A stretch of 64,000 nt of DNA from Roseivirga sp. 4D4 (lineage in GTDB: Bacteria > Bacteroidota > Bacteroidia > Cytophagales > Cyclobacteriaceae). The position numbers and the translations under genes were made by a program. Position 1 is the stretch's first letter. The number at the start of each line of letters is the position of its first letter. The stretch covers positions 541,001 through 605,000 of the forward strand of contig NZ_MDGP01000001.1 in assembly GCF_001747095.1 (NCBI RefSeq). The letters run 5' to 3'. Shown in pieces: positions 33,632-43,329 of this stretch. The notes beneath the pieces were generated by a model. It saw only the letters and a list, made by a program, of their open reading frames with translations. It searched no databases and had not been told where the DNA came from.

Positions 33632-34795
33632 ATGGCTGAAGAAATCAAGTTAAATACCATTGAGGAGGCTATTGAAGCCATAAAGAACGGTGAAGTGATC
33701 ATTGTTGTGGATGACGAAAACCGTGAGAATGAAGGGGATTTTATCTGTGCAGCAGAGAAAGTAACACCTGAGATCATCAACTTTATGGCGACACATGGTA
33801 GAGGTCTCATTTGCGCTTCTTTATATGAAGATCGTTGCAATGATCTAGGGCTCGATCTGATGGTCAGGAATAATTCAGCTGCCTATGAAACTCCTTTTAC
33901 TGTATCAGTTGATTTGATCGGGCATGGATGTACTACCGGCATTTCTGCATCAGATAGATCAAGGACAATTCAAGCATTGATCAATCCAGAAACACGTCCG
34001 GAAGAGTTAGGTAAACCAGGTCATATATTTCCATTAAGGGCCAAAAAAGGTGGTGTTTTGAGGAGAACAGGTCATACCGAAGCAGCTGTTGATTTTGCGC
34101 GACTAGCAGGGCTGAAACCTGGCGGTGTATTGGTTGAGATTATGAATGAGGATGGCACTATGGCAAGGCTCCCTGATTTAAAGGGCGTTGCCGATCGCTT
34201 TGACTTGAAGTTGGTTTCTATTGAAGATTTGATTTCCTATCGGTTAGAAAATGAAAGTCTCATAGAAAAGGAAATCGGAATTGATTTACCAACAGAGTAT
34301 GGCGATTTTCATTTACAGGCCTATAAGCAAGTCAATACCGGAGAGATTCATTTGGCCGTGGTTAAAGGAGAATGGGAACCAGATGAGCCGGTGCTCGTTC
34401 GCGTGCATTCGTCAAGTACCTTAGGAGATATTTTTGGGTTCAAGTTTGATGCCGGTAATCCTATTAAATATGCCATGCGCATGATAGAAGAAGAAGGCAA
34501 GGGTGTCGTACTTTATATGAACCAAAATGCGAGAGGCCAGCGATTGATCCATGAAATCCAAGCCCTGAAGAAAGAAGGTATCACTGATAAGCCACTAAAC
34601 CGCAAGTTTGGTGTCAAGATGGATGAAAAGGACTACGGAGTGGGTGCGCAGATTCTCAGGGATTTAGGTGTGTCTAAGCTGAAGTTAATATCTAACAATC
34701 CACAGAAACGAATCGGTATCATAGGCTATGGTCTTGAGATCACCGAGTATGTTGAACTGAAAGGCCAAAGTGCATCTCAAAATGTGATTTCTTAG
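33632..34795 (+). CDS. RibBA-type riboflavin enzyme with a degenerate GTP cyclohydrolase II half
   Basis: 387 residues. The N-terminal DHBP synthase domain (about 1-203) is intact: DDENRENEGD (27-36), GHGCTTGISASDR (97-109) and RRTGHTEAAVD (144-154). The C-terminal GTP cyclohydrolase II domain (about 208-378) keeps VRVHS (256-260) but lacks its three zinc cysteines: the usual HSEC..RCDC region reads HSSS..FKFDAG (259-275). It should therefore make dihydroxybutanone phosphate but probably cannot open GTP. A separate RibA would be needed elsewhere in the genome. Confidence 0.88.
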   Translation: MAEEIKLNTIEEAIEAIKNGEVIIVVDDENRENEGDFICAAEKVTPEIINFMATHGRGLICASLYEDRCNDLGLDLMVRNNSAAYETPFTVSVDLIGHGCTTGISASDRSRTIQALINPETRPEELGKPGHIFPLRAKKGGVLRRTGHTEAAVDFARLAGLKPGGVLVEIMNEDGTMARLPDLKGVADRFDLKLVSIEDLISYRLENESLIEKEIGIDLPTEYGDFHLQAYKQVNTGEIHLAVVKGEWEPDEPVLVRVHSSSTLGDIFGFKFDAGNPIKYAMRMIEEEGKGVVLYMNQNARGQRLIHEIQALKKEGITDKPLNRKFGVKMDEKDYGVGAQILRDLGVSKLKLISNNPQKRIGIIGYGLEITEYVELKGQSASQNVIS

Positions 34796-34865
34796 CCAAA
34801 ATCATTGCTCGATTGCAATACATCTCGGGAATTCGCTGATTTTTTCCCTAAAAGCAGCCTTTTTC

Positions 34866-34895
34866 TGTAACAAAAAGTATAGATAACGTTGTTAC
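34866..34895 (+). promoter_or_regulatory. ECF-like promoter, copy 1, before the paralogue array
   Basis: TGTAACAAAA (34866-34875) and CGTTGTTAC (34887-34895) with 15 bp between GTAAC and CGTT. The same sequence and spacing recur at 36541. GTAACA/TGTTAC also form a perfect inverted repeat. The start codon follows 9 bp after the second box. Confidence 0.6.
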
Positions 34896-34903
34896 TATAT
34901 AGG

Positions 34904-35551
34904 ATGAGGGTATTGATTGCATACGTTTTTTTGTTGAGTGCCTTAAGTGCTCAAGCTCAAAACTTTGGCTTCCAGTTTCCGAGTGAAATGTGGCACAGGG
35001 GAGAAGTGGTATTAGCCGATGGAAATACTATTCAAGGAACAATAATGTATGATATTCTCGGTGATGTAATTCAAGTCAATCGGGATGATAAAGTTCAAAC
35101 TTTTGCCGCCAATCAAATCCAACAATTCAAAATTTTACAAGAGGATATCGGCAGGTTCAGGTCATTTTATACCATTCCCTATTTAAATAAAAATGGCTAT
35201 CGAAGGCCTAAGTTTTTCGAGCTGATCTTTGAGGGAGAGACGAGCTTGCTTGCTAGAGAAATGATTTTAATTACTACACGTCCACCGAGAGACCCTTACT
35301 TTTCCAGAGGACTAAGATATAATCCTTATGGAGGCAGTAGAAGTGTAAGGGTATTGGACCACGACCTGTTTCTTATGAATAGTAAAGGTAAAATCACATC
35401 TCTGAATAAAAAGAGGAAGGATGTTATTTATTCCTTTGATGATAAATACGCTGATTTGAAGAAGATCATCAAGAGCAACCGTCTTAAGATGAATAACATT
35501 GATGATGTAGCCACTTTGGTCGCAGAATACAACAAGTTGGGTGAGCAGTAG
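34904..35551 (+). CDS. Secreted paralogue 1 of a four-gene family
   Basis: 215 residues with a signal peptide (ending SAQAQ). Family core: WHRGEVVLADG, YD..GDVIQV, an FYTIPY..NGYRRPKFFELIFEGETSLL segment, then a C-terminal KKRKDVIYSFDDKY and EYNKLGEQ end. No enzymatic motif. The beta-rich core and lack of a membrane anchor suggest a periplasmic or exported protein. ATG 34904 follows an ECF-like promoter; an upstream TTG frame start is less likely. Confidence 0.75.
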   Translation: MRVLIAYVFLLSALSAQAQNFGFQFPSEMWHRGEVVLADGNTIQGTIMYDILGDVIQVNRDDKVQTFAANQIQQFKILQEDIGRFRSFYTIPYLNKNGYRRPKFFELIFEGETSLLAREMILITTRPPRDPYFSRGLRYNPYGGSRSVRVLDHDLFLMNSKGKITSLNKKRKDVIYSFDDKYADLKKIIKSNRLKMNNIDDVATLVAEYNKLGEQ

Positions 35552-35625
35552 GAAAACCTTCAAGCGCATCCTGAAGTTGAGTTTTGAGTTGAGGATGAAA
35601 TAAAGTAGATACTAAAGCCAATATC

Positions 35626-36354
35626 ATGAATGTCAAGGTTTCGCTTACGGCTTGTTTCTTTTTCTTTTCCTTTTTTGCTAGTGCCCAAGGTTTGGATTTG
35701 GATGGTTGGATAGATGATTGGAGAGGCTTGGCGGAGCAGCGAAACAGGGGTGTAAATCCAAACTTTGATACCAATAACTCTGATCTCTTTAGGAGTCGTA
35801 ATGGCAAAAGAGCCAGGTCCTTTTCATTTCCTCCTGTTTGGAATACAGGTACCATTTTACTTTCAGATGGGAGTCTATTAAAAGGGGCTATCAAACACAA
35901 TATAAAAAGGGACGTTGTTCAAATTCAGTCGAAAGACACCACTAGAATATTGGCAGCACATCAAATTCGAGCCTTTGAAATTTACAAAAGTCGGCCACAA
36001 CTTCGGTGGGCTAACCCCAATCTAAAAGCAAAAAGAACCAAATATTATAGCCTACCATACGGTAGTAAGAATGGTTATGCAAGGCCCAAGCTCTTTGAGG
36101 TGTTGATGGAGGGTAATACTAGCCTTTTGAGAAGGTGGGTTTATGGTACCAGAAGTTCAGATCGCAAGCTTTATCTTAGGGATTCAGATGGAGGGATTAC
36201 TCAGATTAAAAAGAGAAGAGGGCAAGTTATAGCGTCTTTCGATGGAAGACATGACGAGTTAAAATTGTTTGCGAAACGCGAACGCCTCGATATGTATAAA
36301 ATAGGGGACGTAATGCGATTGGTAGCCGAGTATAACAAGCTTCAAGAGCATTAG
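35626..36354 (+). CDS. Secreted paralogue 2
   Basis: 242 residues with a signal peptide (ending ASAQG). It begins the mature part with LDLDGWIDDWRGL, then carries the family core (NTGTILLSDGSLLKG, FEVLMEGNTSLLRRWV, KKRRGQVIASFDGRHDELK) and ends EYNKLQEH. The mature N-terminus is very similar to paralogue 3 (DLDGWID.WREL). Function unknown. Confidence 0.75.
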   Translation: MNVKVSLTACFFFFSFFASAQGLDLDGWIDDWRGLAEQRNRGVNPNFDTNNSDLFRSRNGKRARSFSFPPVWNTGTILLSDGSLLKGAIKHNIKRDVVQIQSKDTTRILAAHQIRAFEIYKSRPQLRWANPNLKAKRTKYYSLPYGSKNGYARPKLFEVLMEGNTSLLRRWVYGTRSSDRKLYLRDSDGGITQIKKRRGQVIASFDGRHDELKLFAKRERLDMYKIGDVMRLVAEYNKLQEH

Positions 36355-36540
36355 GCCTTTATCCGATTATCTATTTTCCTAAATATTGAGCCCTAAGGAT
36401 TCAAGCCTATTTAGAAGATCATTTCATTATCCTGAATTTGAAGATCATGGGCAACTTTCACCTTTTCTGATGAAAGGACTCAGTAAAAAGCATTGAATGG
36501 ATTAGGCTATAATTTATTTTGGTATAAAACAGTTTTTTTC

Positions 36541-36570
36541 TGTAACAAAACCTATGATAACCGTTGTTAA
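36541..36570 (+). promoter_or_regulatory. ECF-like promoter, copy 2
   Basis: TGTAACAAAA then CGTTGTTA with the same 15-bp gap between GTAAC and CGTT as the copy at 34866. About 30 bp are shared, apart from a few central bases. It is followed by a short ATG frame rather than by a full paralogue. Confidence 0.6.
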
Positions 36571-36591
36571 TAATAGTAAGAGAATTTTAGA

Positions 36592-36630
36592 ATGAGATTT
36601 CTGCTCTTGTGTGACAGAAGTCTTAATTGA
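36592..36630 (+). pseudogene. Possible relic start of a fifth paralogue
   Basis: Downstream of promoter copy 2, ATG opens a 12-codon frame MRFLLLCDRSLN then TGA. The first residues look like the start of the signal peptide in paralogue 1 (MRVLIA). The rest of such a gene is missing before paralogue 3. It could instead be a short leader peptide. Confidence 0.4.
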
Positions 36631-36733
36631 CCAATCAGGAAACTAGAATTCTTAACAAGGGCTTTAAGGTTTAAGCTTATGGTTTAGACTAAAGATTAAG
36701 AAAATAGAGTATTCACAAAAAAACCTTACCGTG

Positions 36734-37462
36734 ATGAAGACAAAGATTTCGATAACAGCTTGCCTTATTTTTATTTCTCTTGGGCTCAGTGCTCAAAACA
36801 TAGATTTAGATGGTTGGATCGATGGTTGGAGAGAACTCTCTGAGACTGCAGATAGAAATATTAATTGGATTGGGGAACCAGGTGAAAGTGATTTAGCAGG
36901 GAGTCTTTGGTCTCATAGACGTAGGGAGGTAGCTTCTCCTTCTCTCTGGCAATCAGGTACGGTCTTGTTTGAAGATGGGGCAAGATTTGATGGGCCCTTA
37001 AGGTATGATCGTGCCAGGAAAATTATTCAAGTGCAGGTTGGGGGTAAGACTCGGATTTATAGAGAGAGCCATATTTCTAAGTTAGAAATCTTTGAGGAAT
37101 CGCCAGGTGCCACGAGTGCTAGTGTTGGGGAGAAAAGAAAAAAAGCTGTCTATTACAGTCTGCCTTATGCTGGAGAAAAAGGCTCTCAAAGCCCCAAATT
37201 GTTTGAGCTGATTGTTAAGGGCAATACTAGTTTACTCAGCAGGTGGGTTAAAGGCAATGTGTTTTATAGTAGAAAGTTATACCTGATCAATCCGAAGGGA
37301 AAAATTACTGAAATCAAAAGAAGACGAGGTAGTGTGATCAAAGGCTTTGATGGCAAGCATGATGAATTAAAGAGTATTGTCAAAGAGGAGAAGCTTAATA
37401 TGTATGATATGCGCCATGTCATCACCCTGGTTCAAGAGTACAATAAGCTGGTTGATCAATAA
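36734..37462 (+). CDS. Secreted paralogue 3
   Basis: 242 residues with a signal peptide (ending LSAQN). Mature start IDLDGWIDGWREL, family core (QSGTVLFEDGARFDG, KLFELIVKGNTSLLSRWVKG, IKRRRGSVIKGFDGKHDELK) and end EYNKLVDQ. ATG 36734 is chosen; an adjacent GTG is one codon upstream. About 370 bp separate it from paralogue 2. Besides promoter copy 2 and the relic ATG, that gap has only a CTTTCA/TGAAAG hairpin. Confidence 0.75.
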   Translation: MKTKISITACLIFISLGLSAQNIDLDGWIDGWRELSETADRNINWIGEPGESDLAGSLWSHRRREVASPSLWQSGTVLFEDGARFDGPLRYDRARKIIQVQVGGKTRIYRESHISKLEIFEESPGATSASVGEKRKKAVYYSLPYAGEKGSQSPKLFELIVKGNTSLLSRWVKGNVFYSRKLYLINPKGKITEIKRRRGSVIKGFDGKHDELKSIVKEEKLNMYDMRHVITLVQEYNKLVDQ

Positions 37463-37519
37463 TTCTCTCCTAGTTTTCGGTAGTTGAGGTCATAATGTAT
37501 TATTCAAAAGAATACAAGT

Positions 37520-38344
37520 ATGAAGAAATGGATACCACTTATCTTTATTTTCTCCTCTCTTGGCTTAGATGCTCAGATCAATAATATGCGGGATATGGTT
37601 TATGCCAGAACTCCTAGAAATGAGGAGGTCCGTTTCCCTAAAAGTGTGTCAGAAAGAATGTATTCAGCCGATAAATGGCACGAGGGTACAGTGACTCTCT
37701 TTGATGAAGGTAGCGTTGAAGGGGTGATCAAGTATGATTTTGTTCATGATGCTGTTCAGGTCAAGACAGGCCAAGTTATCAAGACCTTTGCCGCAAGTCA
37801 AGTTGAAAAGTTCAAGATTATAGAGCAAGATACTGATAGGAACCGAACCTTTTATACTTATCTGTTGCCCACTAAAAATGAATATGCGCGTCCCGGGTTC
37901 TTTGAACTTCTTGTTGAAGGTGAGGTAAACCTATTGATGCGCGAAAGAATACTGGTGTCAGCCGTTCCTAGTCGCAAAAGACAATATAGGGGTAAACATC
38001 GTTTCGATCTTGATGGAAATCGTAATAAATCTGTCAGACGGAGTATAACCGAAGATAGAATTGTCAATAGAAGGAGCTTAGAAAGGGAGTTGTACGTGAT
38101 ATCTGAGGAAGGAGAAGTAAAACTGCTTAAAAAAAATCGAAGGAATGTTCTGAGTTTTTTTAGAGAAAGGTACTCCGAAGTAAAAGGGATCATGAAGAGA
38201 AGAAGACTAAAACTTGATCGAACTGGTGATATTGCAGTCTTGTTTCATGAATATAATCAACTGTATGAAAAGGCATCGGGTGTATTGGTGCCTGATCAAT
38301 TAAGACGAAATAGACACCTTTTGTACGTGATTCCAGACCTCTGA
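37520..38344 (+). CDS. Secreted paralogue 4, divergent
   Basis: 274 residues with a signal peptide. It keeps WHEGTVTLFDEG, FFELLVEGEVNLLMRE and LKKNRRNVLSFFRERYSEVK, but has an Arg-rich insertion (about 150-185) and a C-terminal extension beyond EYNQLYEK. It follows paralogue 3 by 57 bp. It appears to be the oldest or fastest-changing member. Confidence 0.72.
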   Translation: MKKWIPLIFIFSSLGLDAQINNMRDMVYARTPRNEEVRFPKSVSERMYSADKWHEGTVTLFDEGSVEGVIKYDFVHDAVQVKTGQVIKTFAASQVEKFKIIEQDTDRNRTFYTYLLPTKNEYARPGFFELLVEGEVNLLMRERILVSAVPSRKRQYRGKHRFDLDGNRNKSVRRSITEDRIVNRRSLERELYVISEEGEVKLLKKNRRNVLSFFRERYSEVKGIMKRRRLKLDRTGDIAVLFHEYNQLYEKASGVLVPDQLRRNRHLLYVIPDL

Positions 38345-38455
38345 TCAGCCAAAGTCTGACTCATATTTCCCGCAAATTAATTTTATAAAAAGATAAGAAT
38401 CGTTGCATTTGAGAAGCCTAATGTTTCGAAATTAGAGCAATTCAATAATTGCACT

Positions 38456-39232
38456 ATGTCCAAGCCTCTTATTCTTGTTTCTAATGATGATGGTATAACC
38501 TCCAATGGTATTCGCTTTTTAGTAGAAGTGATGAGTACCTTGGGAGAAGTGATCGTGGTGGCACCCAATAGTCCACAGTCTGGTATGGGGCATGCTATTA
38601 CGATTGGTCAGCCATTGAGGCTTGTGAAGACCTCAATCTTTGACGACTTGGATGTCCAAGCGTATGAGTGTTCTGGGACACCTGCTGATTGTGTGAAACT
38701 GGCTAAACATCATGTGCTGAAAGACAGAAACCCTGATTTGGTCGTAAGTGGTATCAACCACGGTAGTAACCTGGCTGTAAGCGTGCTGTATTCTGGCACC
38801 ATGTCCGCAGCAATTGAAGGAGCCATTGAAGGCTTTCCGGCCATAGGTTATTCATTATCTGATTTTTCCCATGATGCTGATTTTTCTCACACTGAGGATT
38901 TTGTAAAGCATATCGCGGAGCAAGTTTTGAAGAATGGATTAAACAGAGGTGTTGCCCTGAACGTCAATTTCCCACCAAAACAGAATGAGAGAATTAAAGG
39001 CATAAAAATTTGCCGCCAGGCCAAGGCGCATTGGGAAGAGGAGTTTGATCACCGTAAAGATCCGTATGGAAGACCTTACTTCTGGTTGGCTGGTAACTTT
39101 GTGAACAACGATAAGGGAGAAGATACCGATGTTTGGGCTGTTGATCATAACTATGTGGCTGTTGTACCTTGTCAGTATGACCTAACTGCTCACCATGCGA
39201 TCGCCCAGATCAATGATGACTGGGATTTTTAA
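38456..39232 (+). CDS. surE: 5'/3'-nucleotidase SurE
   Basis: 258 residues. Metal site NDDG (9-12), SGMGHAIT, CSGTPADCVKLA and SGINHGSNL with LYSGTMSAAIEGA are all typical. It is a survival-phase nucleoside and polyphosphate phosphatase. Its stop overlaps the convergent deacetylase stop by 4 bp. Confidence 0.95.
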   Translation: MSKPLILVSNDDGITSNGIRFLVEVMSTLGEVIVVAPNSPQSGMGHAITIGQPLRLVKTSIFDDLDVQAYECSGTPADCVKLAKHHVLKDRNPDLVVSGINHGSNLAVSVLYSGTMSAAIEGAIEGFPAIGYSLSDFSHDADFSHTEDFVKHIAEQVLKNGLNRGVALNVNFPPKQNERIKGIKICRQAKAHWEEEFDHRKDPYGRPYFWLAGNFVNNDKGEDTDVWAVDHNYVAVVPCQYDLTAHHAIAQINDDWDF

Positions 39233-40164
39233 TCAGGTGTTTTAAGGAAGGCTGGCAGCGGAATGTCCTTTACAAACAAGGCCTTTCCTTTGTCTTTTGA
39301 AAGCGACCAACGATATAGCCAAGACATTCCCCAATTACCGAACTTAGTTACTGGTTCTGCATAAGCCGGATCTTTTAGTACTTCGCTTTGAGAGACGAAC
39401 GTATATCCATTTTTTTTGAACATATCACAGAGTTCGTCTAAGTAGTCTGCATTAAGCAAATTGGCGTGCATCAAATAGGTGTGAGCTATTGCTCGATCAA
39501 ATACGGCTTCCGATAATGATTCATAGAATTTGAGTTTCTTTTCAGTATGGTCGATATAGGCGATGCCGATTGTTTCCATTTCGGTTTCGTCCTTTTCTTT
39601 ATACGCTTGTGCGTAAGCCTGAGCAAACAGATAATCATCGCTGTTGAGTGTAACTGGTGCCGATAAGTATCCTTTGCTCCTTATAAACTCCTCCAAGGCC
39701 TCCGATCGTTCCTTGGTTTCTCCTGATCTAAGGAAAGGGTGCCTAAAAAACCTGATGTCTTGGTCGTACTTTTTCGCAAGTGGCTTTATGATTTTTTCAC
39801 CCTTCAGAAAGTCCTCTGAAAATCGCTCTAAAGTGACTTTATGGTAATCTATATGTGAATAGGTGTGATTGCCTAATTCATATCCATTTGATAGCCATTT
39901 TTCAAGAAGACTTATGCTGAACTTATCTCGTTTACCGTTGCTATAGAGTTTGATTTCATTTACATAACCGATGGCTGGAACCTGATACTGCTTGAAAGTG
40001 CTGATGAGTTTGTCGGTCACCTCATTTAGGTGTGCAGGGGTGTTGATGCCATAACTTACAACGGGTAAATCATCTATCGTAAGCGATACCTTTTTCTGGC
40101 TGAAAGCATTAAAGGCAAGTAAGGAACAAACTACTACTAAGATGGAGCTATTGAGTATTTTCAT
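39229..40164 (-). CDS. Exported polysaccharide deacetylase-like protein
   Basis: 311 residues with a signal peptide (ending AFSQ). NodB-like fold: SLTIDDLP (catalytic Asp pair), [13 protein letters not shown] with the metal His pair (about 120-124), and [10 protein letters not shown]. It would remove N-acetyl groups from peptidoglycan or another envelope glycan. ATG 40164 gives a normal signal peptide; the longer frame start at 40203 lies inside yidD. The start overlaps yidD by 17 bp. Confidence 0.87.
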   Translation of the reverse strand: MKILNSSILVVVCSLLAFNAFSQKKVSLTIDDLPVVSYGINTPAHLNEVTDKLISTFKQYQVPAIGYVNEIKLYSNGKRDKFSISLLEKWLSNGYELGNHTYSHIDYHKVTLERFSEDFLKGEKIIKPLAKKYDQDIRFFRHPFLRSGETKERSEALEEFIRSKGYLSAPVTLNSDDYLFAQAYAQAYKEKDETEMETIGIAYIDHTEKKLKFYESLSEAVFDRAIAHTYLMHANLLNADYLDELCDMFKKNGYTFVSQSEVLKDPAYAEPVTKFGNWGMSWLYRWSLSKDKGKALFVKDIPLPAFLKTPD

Positions 40165-40396
40165 CCTTAGACTTTTTTGGTACAGGATCATAGCCATGTC
40201 CACCCCAGGGGTGGCACTTGCTAAATCTTTTCATCCCTAGCCAAATACCTTTAATTGGTCCCCATTCCTGGATGGCTTCAACGGTGTAAGCTGAGCATGT
40301 GGGATTAAAACGGCAATTTGCTCCTAACAGAGGAGAAATCGCATATTGATAGACACGAATAGGAAAAATGAATATGGTCTTGATGACCTGTTTCAT
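40148..40396 (-). CDS. yidD: Membrane protein insertion efficiency factor YidD
   Basis: 82 residues. [30 protein letters not shown] and [13 protein letters not shown] are diagnostic, including the three conserved cysteines. An amphipathic membrane-associated helper of YidC. One base overlaps dcd and the next gene also overlaps. Confidence 0.96.
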   Translation of the reverse strand: MKQVIKTIFIFPIRVYQYAISPLLGANCRFNPTCSAYTVEAIQEWGPIKGIWLGMKRFSKCHPWGGHGYDPVPKKSKDENTQ

Positions 40397-40914
40397 TACT
40401 TAAAGTCTTTATAAAGCATACTGGCTTGGATACCCTCGTTGTTCTGATATTTTCCGTTTTTATAAGTGTCGAAATCTCCTTCAATCGTATGGTAAAAGAT
40501 TTGACAAATATCTACTCCGGCATAAATTCTGATAGGCTGGACACAGAAAATCTCTAGGGTCCAATAACCATTAAACCCGACATCACCAAACCCGGCTGTC
40601 ACGTGAATGAAAAGTCCCAGTCTTCCGATAGAAGATCGACCTTCTAGCATAGGGACAAATTTCGAGGTCTCAGTTTTCTCAACAGTTCTCCCTAAGTAGA
40701 GTTTTCCAGTTTCCAATAGGAGACCTTCTTCAGGGATGGTGAGTGGTTCGACTGGGTTTGGATGTTTCATATCCAAAACCGGATTCGAGTAAACCATCAG
40801 CTCATTATGTAGCTTAAGATTATAGCTATTGGGATTGAGCTGAGATTCACTAAAAGGCTCAATGTTGATCCCCTTGCCAATTTCTCTTTTGATTTCCTTA
40901 CCTGATAGAATCAT
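40396..40914 (-). CDS. dcd: dCTP deaminase
   Basis: 172 residues of the trimeric dUTPase/dCTP deaminase fold: [35 protein letters not shown] and WTLEI with the catalytic Glu. It converts dCTP to dUTP for dTTP synthesis. Somewhat shorter than E. coli Dcd but complete. It lies 4 bp after cysS. Confidence 0.92.
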   Translation of the reverse strand: MILSGKEIKREIGKGINIEPFSESQLNPNSYNLKLHNELMVYSNPVLDMKHPNPVEPLTIPEEGLLLETGKLYLGRTVEKTETSKFVPMLEGRSSIGRLGLFIHVTAGFGDVGFNGYWTLEIFCVQPIRIYAGVDICQIFYHTIEGDFDTYKNGKYQNNEGIQASMLYKDFK

Positions 40915-40918
40915 AGCA

Positions 40919-42430
40919 TTAATCTATAGAGTAGGACATGCCGCCTCCTTTTTCATCTTTTATTTGTACACCTCTTGCCTTCAGTTCATCTCTGATTTTA
41001 TCAGAGAGCGCGTAATTCTTAGAAAACTTAGCCTGCTTTCTTAGCTCTATCAGTACTTCCATTACACCATCCAATACTGCTCCGTCCTGTCCACCAATCA
41101 ATTCGTTTCTTAAACCTAGAACATCAGAGATAATGCCCCTGAAATGACCAATGGTCTCGTCAAACACTGATTTGTCTATAACGGCCAGTTCAGATGGTTT
41201 TTGATAGAAGGTATTGATACGACTGCAAATCTCAAATAATGAAGCAATTGCCTTAGCCGTATTGAAGTCGTCACTTAAGTCTGTCAGAGCCTTATCAATT
41301 AAGGCTTTGAAAGCCTCAGATTTGGCTTGATCAACTTTTCCTGTCCCAGCAGTAGGTAGTTTCTCAATGAGATTAACACTGGCCATCAATCGCTTATAAC
41401 CTTTCTCGGCTGCTTGCAGCGCTTCGTTTGAGAAGTCGAGCGTGCTGGCATAATGGCTCATAAGCATAAAAAACCGGACCGTCATGGCGCTATAACCGCG
41501 CTCAAGTAGTTTGTGATTACCTGTAAGCAGTTCTTCTGGAGTAAATCCATTACCCTCACTTTTGGCCATTTTTCGGCCGTTGACTGTGAGCATATTACCA
41601 TGGACCCAATACTTAGCCCCCCCATGACCGCTGCAACCTTTGTTTTGAGCAATTTCTGCTTCGTGGTGAGGGAACTTCAAGTCCATGCCACCGCCATGTA
41701 TATCGAAGTCTTGTCCAAGATATTTGGTACTCATCGCAGAGCATTCTAAGTGCCATCCCGGAAAACCTTCGCCCCATGGAGATGGCCACTTCATAAGATG
41801 ACCGCCCTCAGCTTTCTTCCAAAGCGCAAAGTCCAACTGATTCTTTTTCTGATCCTGACCGGCCAGCTCTCGTGTATTGGACATCATTTCCTCTACATTT
41901 CTTCCAGAGAGTTCGCCATAAGGCTGATCGTTATTATATTTTTTTACATCAAAGTAGACCGAGCCATCTACTTCGTATGCATAGCAGTTATCAATAATCT
42001 GCTTGATAAACTCAATCTGCTCAATGATATGACCAGTAGCAGTCGGTTCGATAGAAGGAGGAAGGGTATTGAAGAGCTGCATCACATCATGGAAGCCATT
42101 GGTGTACTTTTGCACCACCTCCATAGGTTCGAGTTGATCTAACCTTGCTTTTTTCGCAATCTTATCCTCACCTTCATCGGCATCGCCTACGAGATGTCCT
42201 ACATCAGTTATGTTTCGGACATAGCGGACCTTGTATCCAAGGTAGGTCAGGTATCTAAAGATGATGTCAAAAGATGAGAAGGTTCGAACATTGCCCAAAT
42301 GAACATCACTGTAAACAGTTGGTCCACAAACGTACATACCCACTCTTCCCTCGTGAAGAGGCTCGAATTTTTCTTTCTTTTTAGTGAGAGTGTTTTGAAC
42401 GCTTACCGGGTACTGTTCGTAGAGTTTCAT
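40919..42430 (-). CDS. cysS: Cysteinyl-tRNA synthetase
   Basis: 503 residues, class I synthetase. [13 protein letters not shown] (HIGH motif region, zinc Cys about 30), GWHLECSAM with further zinc ligands, [14 protein letters not shown], and KMAKSEGN as KMSKS (about 275). The start ATG overlaps the folE stop by 4 bp (ATGA), indicating translational coupling. Confidence 0.97.
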   Translation of the reverse strand: MKLYEQYPVSVQNTLTKKKEKFEPLHEGRVGMYVCGPTVYSDVHLGNVRTFSSFDIIFRYLTYLGYKVRYVRNITDVGHLVGDADEGEDKIAKKARLDQLEPMEVVQKYTNGFHDVMQLFNTLPPSIEPTATGHIIEQIEFIKQIIDNCYAYEVDGSVYFDVKKYNNDQPYGELSGRNVEEMMSNTRELAGQDQKKNQLDFALWKKAEGGHLMKWPSPWGEGFPGWHLECSAMSTKYLGQDFDIHGGGMDLKFPHHEAEIAQNKGCSGHGGAKYWVHGNMLTVNGRKMAKSEGNGFTPEELLTGNHKLLERGYSAMTVRFFMLMSHYASTLDFSNEALQAAEKGYKRLMASVNLIEKLPTAGTGKVDQAKSEAFKALIDKALTDLSDDFNTAKAIASLFEICSRINTFYQKPSELAVIDKSVFDETIGHFRGIISDVLGLRNELIGGQDGAVLDGVMEVLIELRKQAKFSKNYALSDKIRDELKARGVQIKDEKGGGMSYSID

Positions 42431-43116
42431 TTCAACTTATTGTTGATATAGGCTAAAAATTCGTTTCTGGTTTTTTCTTCTTTGAATTTGCCGCTATACT
42501 CAACGGTTACTGTAGAAGAAGACTGATCTGAGGCTCCGCGAGAACTGACACACATGTGCTCAGCATCTATAAACACAGCCACATGCTCTGTATTAAGGGC
42601 GTCTTTCAACTCGTTCAGGATTTGTAATGCCAAACGCTCTTGAACTTGAGGCCTTCTTGCGAAATAGTCAACGATCCTATTGATTTTGGACAAGCCGATC
42701 ACTTTTCCATTTGGTATATAGGCAACGTGTGCTTTACCAACAATTGGTAGGAAGTGATGCTCACAATTGGAGTATAAAGTGATGTCTTTTTCAACCAACA
42801 TCTCCTTGTACTGATATTTATTTTCAAAAGTCGACATGGAAGGTTTATTCTTCTCATTGAGACCCTTGAATAATTCATTGACATAAAGTTTGGCAACTCG
42901 TTTAGGAGTTCCCTGAAGAGAATCATCAGTCAAATCAAGCCCCAAAGTGTGCATGATCTTCTCGAAGTAACCTTGAATCAGCTCGATTTTCTCTGCATCA
43001 GAAAGATCAAATGCATCATCCCTCAATGGGGTGGCGATTGATGACATGATATGTGCATCACCCATCGCTTCAATCTCCCTCAATAATTCTTCTGACGTCT
43101 TGTTTTTATTATCCAT
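42427..43116 (-). CDS. folE: GTP cyclohydrolase I
   Basis: 229 residues. SNCEHHFLPIVGKAHVAYIP with the zinc Cys and His (about 118-121), GLSKINRIVDYFARRPQVQERL, and AEHMCVSSRGA with the second zinc Cys. First enzyme of tetrahydrofolate or pterin synthesis. This is a different enzyme from GTP cyclohydrolase II, so it does not replace the missing RibA activity. Confidence 0.96.
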   Translation of the reverse strand: MDNKNKTSEELLREIEAMGDAHIMSSIATPLRDDAFDLSDAEKIELIQGYFEKIMHTLGLDLTDDSLQGTPKRVAKLYVNELFKGLNEKNKPSMSTFENKYQYKEMLVEKDITLYSNCEHHFLPIVGKAHVAYIPNGKVIGLSKINRIVDYFARRPQVQERLALQILNELKDALNTEHVAVFIDAEHMCVSSRGASDQSSSTVTVEYSGKFKEEKTRNEFLAYINNKLK

Positions 43117-43329
43117 TTGAATGGTGTTCTTATGCTATCTGTCATTGTACTCTCACCAGACAGAAAAGTTTGGCAAAAGTACTATTAATTCGTGTGTTAT
43201 AGAAGCGGTGAAGGGGTAAAGAATGTGGTCCCTTATGCCAAGAGTGAATAAGCAGAAATGTTGTCTTTCAACTCATTTTATTTTTTTATTAGTACACCTT
43301 CAAAGCGATTAATTAGCTAATATTAGTCC

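Noticed and set aside
42427..43116. FolE as replacement for the missing GTP cyclohydrolase II
   Set aside because: GTP cyclohydrolase I makes dihydroneopterin triphosphate, a different product; it cannot feed riboflavin synthesis.
43117..43329. Possible small gene between folE and the antiporter
   Set aside because: Only short frames without initiation signals; reads as a divergent promoter region.
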